Under the pieces are notes generated by a model. The model worked only from the letters and a program-made list of their open reading frames with translations. It was not told the DNA's origin and searched no databases. A stretch of DNA of 64,000 nucleotides from Certhia americana. Lineage: Eukaryota; Chordata; Aves; Passeriformes; Certhiidae. The position numbers were made by a program, and so were the translations under genes. The stretch lies in NCBI GenBank assembly GCA_018697195.1, contig CM031857.1, positions 56,784,491-56,848,490 on the forward strand, in the 5' to 3' direction. Shown here one piece after another: positions 61,401-64,000 of this stretch; within the stretch, counting starts at the first letter, position 1; the number at the start of each line of letters is the position of its first letter.

Positions 61401-61823
61401 GGTAATTTTTCATAATTAAAAAAATAATGAAGAAGCTATGTCCTTTCAGGATCCCATGCTATTTTTGTGTCTCTATCACTGTAGAGAGACCAGAATTGAA
61501 GAAATTTTTAATACGTGTGGGCGTATGCTCACACAGCTTTTTGTATGCAGCCTTCATATAATGAATCCTTAGTGCTTTAGAACTTTGGTCACACCTTCCT
61601 TGTGAGCACTCAGAAGTAGTTTCAGCATCTTTTACTATATTTAGCTTTTTATGCTTTAGTATTTTAAATACAGATAGCATGTATAAAACTCTCTAATTAC
61701 TTTTTCATATGCAGAATTTCTCAGCTGCTGTCTTTTGCTACAACTCTCTGCTCTCAAGAATCTTCTACATTGGGACTTCCAGATTTTCCTTTAGACAGCT
61801 TATCGGCTGCAGTTCAGATTTTG
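22302..61823 (+). CDS. VWA8: von Willebrand factor A domain-containing protein 8, 5' part (8 exons, 3' incomplete)
   Basis: VWA8 is a large mitochondrial AAA-type ATPase-like protein, with MoxR/dynein-like AAA modules and a C-terminal von Willebrand A domain; its exact role is poorly known. Eight exons join to 957 nt (residues 1-319) without a stop. Residues 1 to about 45 are rich in Arg, Ala and Leu with almost no acids (RRVRLLLRQ), which suits a matrix presequence. The first AAA module follows: P-loop-like GPPGPLRR (104-111), Walker B-like ILVLEG (166-171) and arginine-finger-like LRSRF (251-255). Identification rests on near-identity to the vertebrate protein, for example [29 protein letters not shown] and [20 protein letters not shown]. 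The ATG at 22302 is the first in-frame ATG and matches the usual family start. The frame upstream is open back to a TGA at 21954. The rest of the gene lies right of the window. Confidence 0.95.
22632..23068 (+). mobile_element. CR1 LINE 3' fragment in intron 1
   Basis: The sequence follows the CR1 3' region in order: GAGAAGGGCAGCGGGGCTAG, then a GAGGAGTGGCTGAGG box, a CTGCCTGAAAGGAGG box, and GGTTGGACTCGATGATCTC near the end. It is in the same orientation as VWA8 and lies partly within the CpG island. Its coding frame is broken. Confidence 0.85.
26575..27190 (+). mobile_element. Diverged LINE (CR1-like) endonuclease-region fragment
   Basis: One frame reads GDFSHADIS then a stop near 26698-26727. 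This is a decayed form of the GDFN-P-DI-W box of CR1-type endonucleases. Near 26887-26904 LDLSDWN replaces the SDH box, and near 27139-27180 [14 protein letters not shown] recalls the linker following the endonuclease. The upstream bases (CTGGTGATGTGGTGGGCATC) also fit the family order. Many stops and shifts show it is old. It has no recognisable reverse transcriptase directly downstream. Confidence 0.6.
27783..28085 (-). mobile_element. CR1 LINE 3' fragment, antisense
   Basis: Starts on the + strand with the reversed CR1 tail GAATCATAGAACATG and continues with TTGCAAGGAACC and GGACACCCCAGGAGTC. CTGGGTGAAAAACCTTTTCC and CTGGTCACCAGAGAGCAGAG follow, the reverse complement of CR1 3' UTR and the end of ORF2. 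It is about 300 bp, truncated and non-coding. Confidence 0.85.
28404..28417. repeat. T14 homopolymer
   Basis: Fourteen T in intron 1. A similar T16 lies at 28754-28769 and a T18 at 31282-31299. No retroposed body was recognised beside them. Confidence 0.85.
29765..29985. repeat. Possible old interspersed repeat remnant
   Basis: The block around GGGTCAGAGCAAAGGTCCATC and the following AGGATGCCAGGGGAGAATA recalls a dispersed sauropsid repeat whose consensus contains GGTCAGACCAAAGGTCCATC. I cannot name the family or fix its ends or strand. Confidence 0.35.
31717..32115 (-). mobile_element. CR1 LINE 3' fragment, antisense
   Basis: Begins on the + strand with TCATAGAATCATAG (reversed CR1 tail), then GAGCTGGAAGGAACCTACA, GAGCCTGTTCCAGTGCCCAA, AGAGCCTTTTCCTAA and CTCCTCTTCTCCAGCCTGAA. 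This is the reverse complement of the CR1 3' end. It is about 400 bp and truncated. Confidence 0.88.
32230..32291. repeat. Short tandem duplication, 40-bp period
   Basis: A 22-base word beginning TTAGTTAGTAAAATAG occurs identically at 32230-32251 and 32270-32291, about 1.5 copies of a 40-bp unit. It probably arose by slippage. Confidence 0.85.
33055..33540 (-). other. Unrecognised 161-codon open frame in intron 1, possibly a decayed retrocopy
   Basis: The minus strand is open for 161 codons (MHEDGENCW ... GLRIPRF), unusual for AT-rich intron but not beyond chance. The composition is rich in Ser, Thr, Lys and Pro ([20 protein letters not shown]). In a neighbouring minus-strand frame, around 33196-33285, the sequence reads [18 protein letters not shown], which looks like coiled coil. 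A frame switch between two protein-like segments would fit a frameshifted processed pseudogene. I recognise no family, see no clear poly-A tail or target duplication, and do not claim a gene. Confidence 0.2.
34475..34552 (+). CDS. VWA8: VWA8 exon 2
   Basis: A 78-nt exon coding the rest of Gly49 to Tyr74 plus the first base of codon 75. It contains [14 protein letters not shown] and NPELVPQNY. Acceptor TTTTAG|GT and donor TACA|GTAAGA are both good. It joins exon 1 in phase 1. Confidence 0.95.
35784..35856 (+). mobile_element. CR1 LINE tail fragment
   Basis: GAAGGTTGGACAAGCTGACA, then GGTCCCTTCTAACCTCAATC and TGTGTTTCTGTGATT match the last 70 bp or so of a CR1 3' UTR with its characteristic end. 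Confidence 0.75.
35985..36094 (-). mobile_element. CR1 LINE tail fragment, antisense
   Basis: ACAGAATCATAGAATAG, GTTTGGGTTGGAAGGGGACC, TTTAAAGGTCATTTAGTCCC and GAGCAGGGACATCTTCAGC form a classic reversed CR1 3' end of about 110 bp. Confidence 0.88.
44312..44442 (+). CDS. VWA8: VWA8 exon 3 (P-loop-like exon)
   Basis: A 131-nt exon coding Met75 (split A|TG) to Leu118. It contains [30 protein letters not shown] and SIAMQYL. Acceptor TTTCAAAG and donor CTG|GTGAGT. The Walker A position reads GPPGPLRR (residues 104-111), without the usual GK[ST]. I infer this to be a family trait and not a local mutation, because I recall the same sequence in the mammalian protein. Confidence 0.95.
44443..46543 (+). 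other. VWA8: VWA8 intron 3
   Basis: A 2,101-bp GT-AG intron (GTGAGT ... CCACAG) with no recognisable repeat or extra exon. Confidence 0.9.
46544..46654 (+). CDS. VWA8: VWA8 exon 4
   Basis: A 111-nt, 37-codon exon (Glu119-Gln155) with [20 protein letters not shown] and [17 protein letters not shown]. The acceptor CCACAG|GAG is strong. The donor is CAG|GCAAGT, a GC donor. The end is fixed by the protein match, since the next exon resumes at CAVRAATEG, and a shift to the nearest GT would add non-matching residues. Confidence 0.95.
47502..47556. repeat. Degenerate tandem repeat, 17-19-bp unit
   Basis: Three imperfect copies of a CTTCCAAGAAACTTT-like unit lie in series, ending TTTCAAGAAACC. Confidence 0.7.
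49780..49800. repeat. Poly-C run of 21
   Basis: Twenty-one consecutive C (poly-G on the other strand) follow a TCTCTC lead. Runs this long are rare in vertebrate introns, can form G-quadruplex or i-motif structures, and are prone to length error in sequencing. Confidence 0.9.
52905..53000 (+). mobile_element. Possible ancient LINE reverse-transcriptase N-terminal piece
   Basis: One frame reads [19 protein letters not shown] followed by a stop. This resembles the GEVP-DW-LA-VTPIYKKG segment that opens the CR1 reverse transcriptase. Only about 80 bp can be recognised, so it may be coincidence. Confidence 0.35.
56475..57293 (-). mobile_element. Solo endogenous retrovirus LTR, antisense
   Basis: The + strand starts TGTGGTGGTTTAACACC, passes a CCCTTTCTCCCCTTCCCCCT tract and GGGTTGAGATAGCCATTTAC, and ends GAAACCAGGGCA. 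This is the reversed layout of an abundant avian LTR whose sense strand starts near TGTCCTGGTTTC. Length is 819 bp. Flanks AGTGT (56470-56474) and AATGT (57294-57298) look like a 5-bp target duplication with one substitution. No internal retroviral genes lie beside it, so it is a solo LTR. An internal A/T segment around 56640-56700 repeats AAAGTATACAAAAAA. Open frames of 71-96 codons within it are incidental. Confidence 0.7.
58726..58893 (+). CDS. VWA8: VWA8 exon 5 (Walker B-like exon)
   Basis: A 168-nt, 56-codon exon (Cys156-Gln211): [30 protein letters not shown], then [20 protein letters not shown] and YDKLLQ. Donor CAG|GTATGG. The Walker B position reads ILVLEG, where an active AAA protein has hydrophobics followed by DE. 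The acceptor is purine-rich (AAAAAAAG|TGT) and is fixed by the protein match. Confidence 0.95.
58894..60790 (+). other. VWA8: VWA8 intron 5
   Basis: A 1,897-bp GT-AG intron (GTATGG ... TATTTAG). A poly-A run of 13 occurs near 59802-59814. A 125-codon + frame at 59440-59817 ends in that run and shows no domain. Nothing else was recognised. Confidence 0.88.
60791..60955 (+). CDS. VWA8: VWA8 exon 6 (sensor 1 and arginine-finger region)
   Basis: A 165-nt, 55-codon exon (Glu212-Lys266). It contains [20 protein letters not shown] and [20 protein letters not shown]. In MoxR-like AAA proteins the matching stretch is a sensor-1 ATQNP-like motif followed by a conserved RF arginine finger. Here the first is replaced by ALGLP and the LRSRF is kept. 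Acceptor TTTAG|GAG, donor AAG|GTAAGT. Confidence 0.95.
60956..61351 (+). other. VWA8: VWA8 intron 6
   Basis: A 396-bp GT-AG intron (GTAAGT ... TTTTCAG) with no recognisable feature. Confidence 0.92.
61352..61401 (+). CDS. VWA8: VWA8 exon 7
   Basis: A 50-nt exon (Asp267-Glu282 plus two bases of codon 283): [16 protein letters not shown]. Acceptor TTTTCAG|GAC and donor GAGAG|GTAATT. The split codon AG|A gives Arg283 with exon 8. It is small but supported by the flanking frame and the family match. Confidence 0.93.
61402..61714 (+). other. VWA8: VWA8 intron 7
   Basis: A 313-bp GT-AG intron (GTAATT ... TATGCAG) with no recognisable feature. Confidence 0.92.
61715..61823 (+). CDS. VWA8: VWA8 exon 8
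   Basis: A 109-nt exon finishing Arg283 and coding Ile284-Leu319: [36 protein letters not shown]. Acceptor ATGCAG|A and donor TTG|GTATGT, phase 0. This is the last VWA8 exon I can see, and the family protein continues well beyond it. Confidence 0.94.
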
Positions 61824-64000
61824 GTATGTGCATACATGTGCTGTGAAACTGTATGGGTTTTAAATTTCTCAGAATTAGATCTGGTTTATTCATGATGTTA
61901 GAAGAAGATTAACATGGATATTTTTTAAAAGTCTGAAAAAACTAAGAATAGTTTGAGGGAGAAAGGTTTCAGTCAGATATCTCTGGATAATACTTTAACT
62001 GAATATATAGCATAATACTGAAGAGCAAAGTATGGTATGACATAAGATTGGCGTTGTTATTAAATGTATCTTAGTGCTCAATTTATTATTTTTCCCCCTG
62101 TCTGGTAAATCATCTTACCTGACTTCAGAGCATCTGCAGTTTATCTGATGGCACTGAGGTATCGAATGGGGAGAAACAAAAACCACAACCTGAAAGTGCT
62201 TTGGATTTAATGTTACACATGTAAATCAGATTGATTTTATTTCAAAGGCATCTATTGCTCTCCACTGACACCTTAAAGGACCCAAAACAAATGTGGGCAT
62301 AGGAAGTAGTTAAATTGTATGAGATGAAGCCTGCATTAGTCTTTGGGCTGACTGGTGGATTTAGAATAAACAGAAATGGAAGATTATGTGAAGATGCAGG
62401 CTGTGCACACTTGAAGGTGCAGTGCTTCCTGACAGCTAAGTCCAGAGGGAAATAGGAATTGTACATCTGTAGAGCTCATAGTGACAGGTCAGGCAGATCA
62501 GGACTAGAGCTGTGTCAGTCTTTCTTCTTTCCTGGATAGTCCTTTGTCCCTTGGACTTTATAATTACATGGTAAAAAGTCAAAGACAGTTTGGATGATGG
62601 AAGGTGCCTCCTGAAGGAAGTCAGGGTGGCATCTGTATAAAGAGAGAGGGCTTGGTGCCCTTTTGCATGCAGGAAGGTATGATCAACCCAGGAGGATAAA
62701 ATACCAGGGGAGTTTCTCAGGCCCACTCTTCAGGGTGCAGGTTTCTGTAGAAGGAACTCTTTCTCTGTTGTCTCATGTGCAGTCATTTTACTTATGGGAC
62801 TGCTCAGCTCCTACATATTTTATTGGATTGTATACATTAAAGCATATCAATTACTTGTGTTACTGTGGTGCTTAGTCCCCCTGGATACCTAAAGACAGAA
62901 TTCATTTTCTGAATTAGTGGTCCTACATTAGACATTAAGAAGTGATGAAAATTCAAGTTCAGTGAAATGAAGGAGTATTTGAAGGGCTTTGAGGAAAAAA
63001 TATTGTTGGATTTTGAAATAAATTGCAACTTTTGATTCTTTGAGCCGCAAAGTGAAAAACTATTTTTAAATGAATGCCAGATGGCTTTCAGAGTAACAGA
63101 AAGAAAATGAGCCCTAAGCTATTATTTAAACTATGGTGTGAAGGAAGCGTTTTCTTTTACATTAGAGAATGTGAAGTGTTACCATTGTATGACAGTGTCT
63201 TTTTTAGGTAAATGGAAACTGTTTCTTTTAGAATTAGTTTTAATCACTTGGATTTCTAAGCTGTGCTCAGTGAGTTCAAGCTATATCATTTTTCCTTTGT
63301 ATGCTGGGTCAGTGCCATACTCTGCTTTAAGTTTAGTTGGTTTAAAAGTGTGAAGAGAGTGCATTGTGATGAGTAGTTTCTAATTTTCTGTCATAGAGCT
63401 ATACATTCCCAAAACTTAATTTCTTAGTTTAAGTACTCCTACCTGACAAAAGAGAATTTTTTTCATAGAGTTGTTCCAAAGATGCTTATTTTATACATTC
63501 CATTGTAATTATTACTAATTTGAGATGGTGTGGAAAAAGTACATATATCTTTATATATAGATGGAGAGCTTTTAAAATGCAGTGAAGGACTCCCTGATCC
63601 TTGAAGCTTTACATTTACTATAATGCAATAAATGGGGTTTTTTTACTGCTTTTTTTTAATATGGAACATTATATAAATAGTGTTACTGCTTATAAATTGA
63701 ATTACACATTTCATAAAATATGCATCTCCTGGCTTCATTTTCAATTAACTCTTCTTTCAGTTGTGTGCTTATGTAAATCCGAGTGTATAACTGGAAATCA
63801 GTTAATTTGAATTGTTTTATTAGCTTTGATGAAGGCTTAAAAAGATAGTACTAGTCCAATGATGGTTTTCCACCAGTGTTACACACAAGTAGTCCTTAAA
63901 AATTTGCAAGTCATTTTTGAAACAAACAATCAATACTTAATTGATTAACTTAGGGAGTTTAAAGCACCTTTTTTCTACCTGGAAAGGCTTTATGCATAGT
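61824..64000 (+). other. VWA8: VWA8 intron 8, 5' part (runs off window)
   Basis: At least 2,177 bp of intron starting GTATGT. I looked for the next exon (family sequence continues DSFP...) and did not find it, so it probably lies beyond the right edge. No repeat I can name was seen. Confidence 0.8.

Noticed and set aside
1..64000. CRISPR arrays, operons, tRNA or rRNA genes
   Set aside because: No regularly spaced direct repeats, no tRNA box A/B pairs and no rRNA-like sequence were noticed. The genome is clearly that of a vertebrate.

Overview
This window is vertebrate nuclear DNA, almost certainly from a bird. It has long AT-rich introns, one CpG island, many CR1-type non-LTR retrotransposon fragments with the CR1 tail (ATTCTGTG-like, no poly-A), and LTRs of avian endogenous retrovirus type. 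There is nothing prokaryotic: no operons, CRISPR arrays or phage genes. The species cannot be resolved from the sequence alone. One assembly gap of exactly 100 N lies at 17939-18038.

Layout. Positions 1 to about 21.9 kb are intergenic, upstream of the only protein-coding gene seen. This part holds microsatellites, a GA-rich tract, a 705-bp solo LTR with a perfect 6-bp target duplication (11913-12617), a fragment of a second LTR family, two CR1 copies (15.2-15.8 kb; 16.5-17.8 kb, the larger with a broken reverse transcriptase) and the gap. A CpG island at about 21.9-22.7 kb holds the promoter and first exon of VWA8. From there to the right edge the window is the 5' part of VWA8 on the + strand: eight coding exons (22302-22446, 34475-34552, 44312-44442, 46544-46654, 58726-58893, 60791-60955, 61352-61401, 61715-61823). 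Together they give 957 nt, or 319 codons, of uninterrupted reading frame. The gene runs off the window inside intron 8.

The encoded segment has an arginine/leucine-rich N-terminus of mitochondrial-presequence type and the first AAA (MoxR/dynein-like) module. Its P-loop, Walker B and sensor-1 positions are all degenerate, while the LRSRF arginine-finger motif is kept. All splice junctions were placed by reading frame and by similarity to the vertebrate VWA8 protein as I remember it. Seven of the eight donors are GT. Intron 4 has a GC donor in a strong context and, at its other end, a purine-rich acceptor with a competing AG 7 nt downstream. The introns carry more CR1 fragments, an ancient LINE endonuclease fragment, an 819-bp antisense LTR, a 21-base poly-C run and a 161-codon open frame I do not recognise.

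I found no convincing previously undescribed system. The most checkable points are the two odd ends of intron 4, the degenerate AAA1 motifs, the retrotransposon beside exon 1, and candidate promoter and enhancer motifs.
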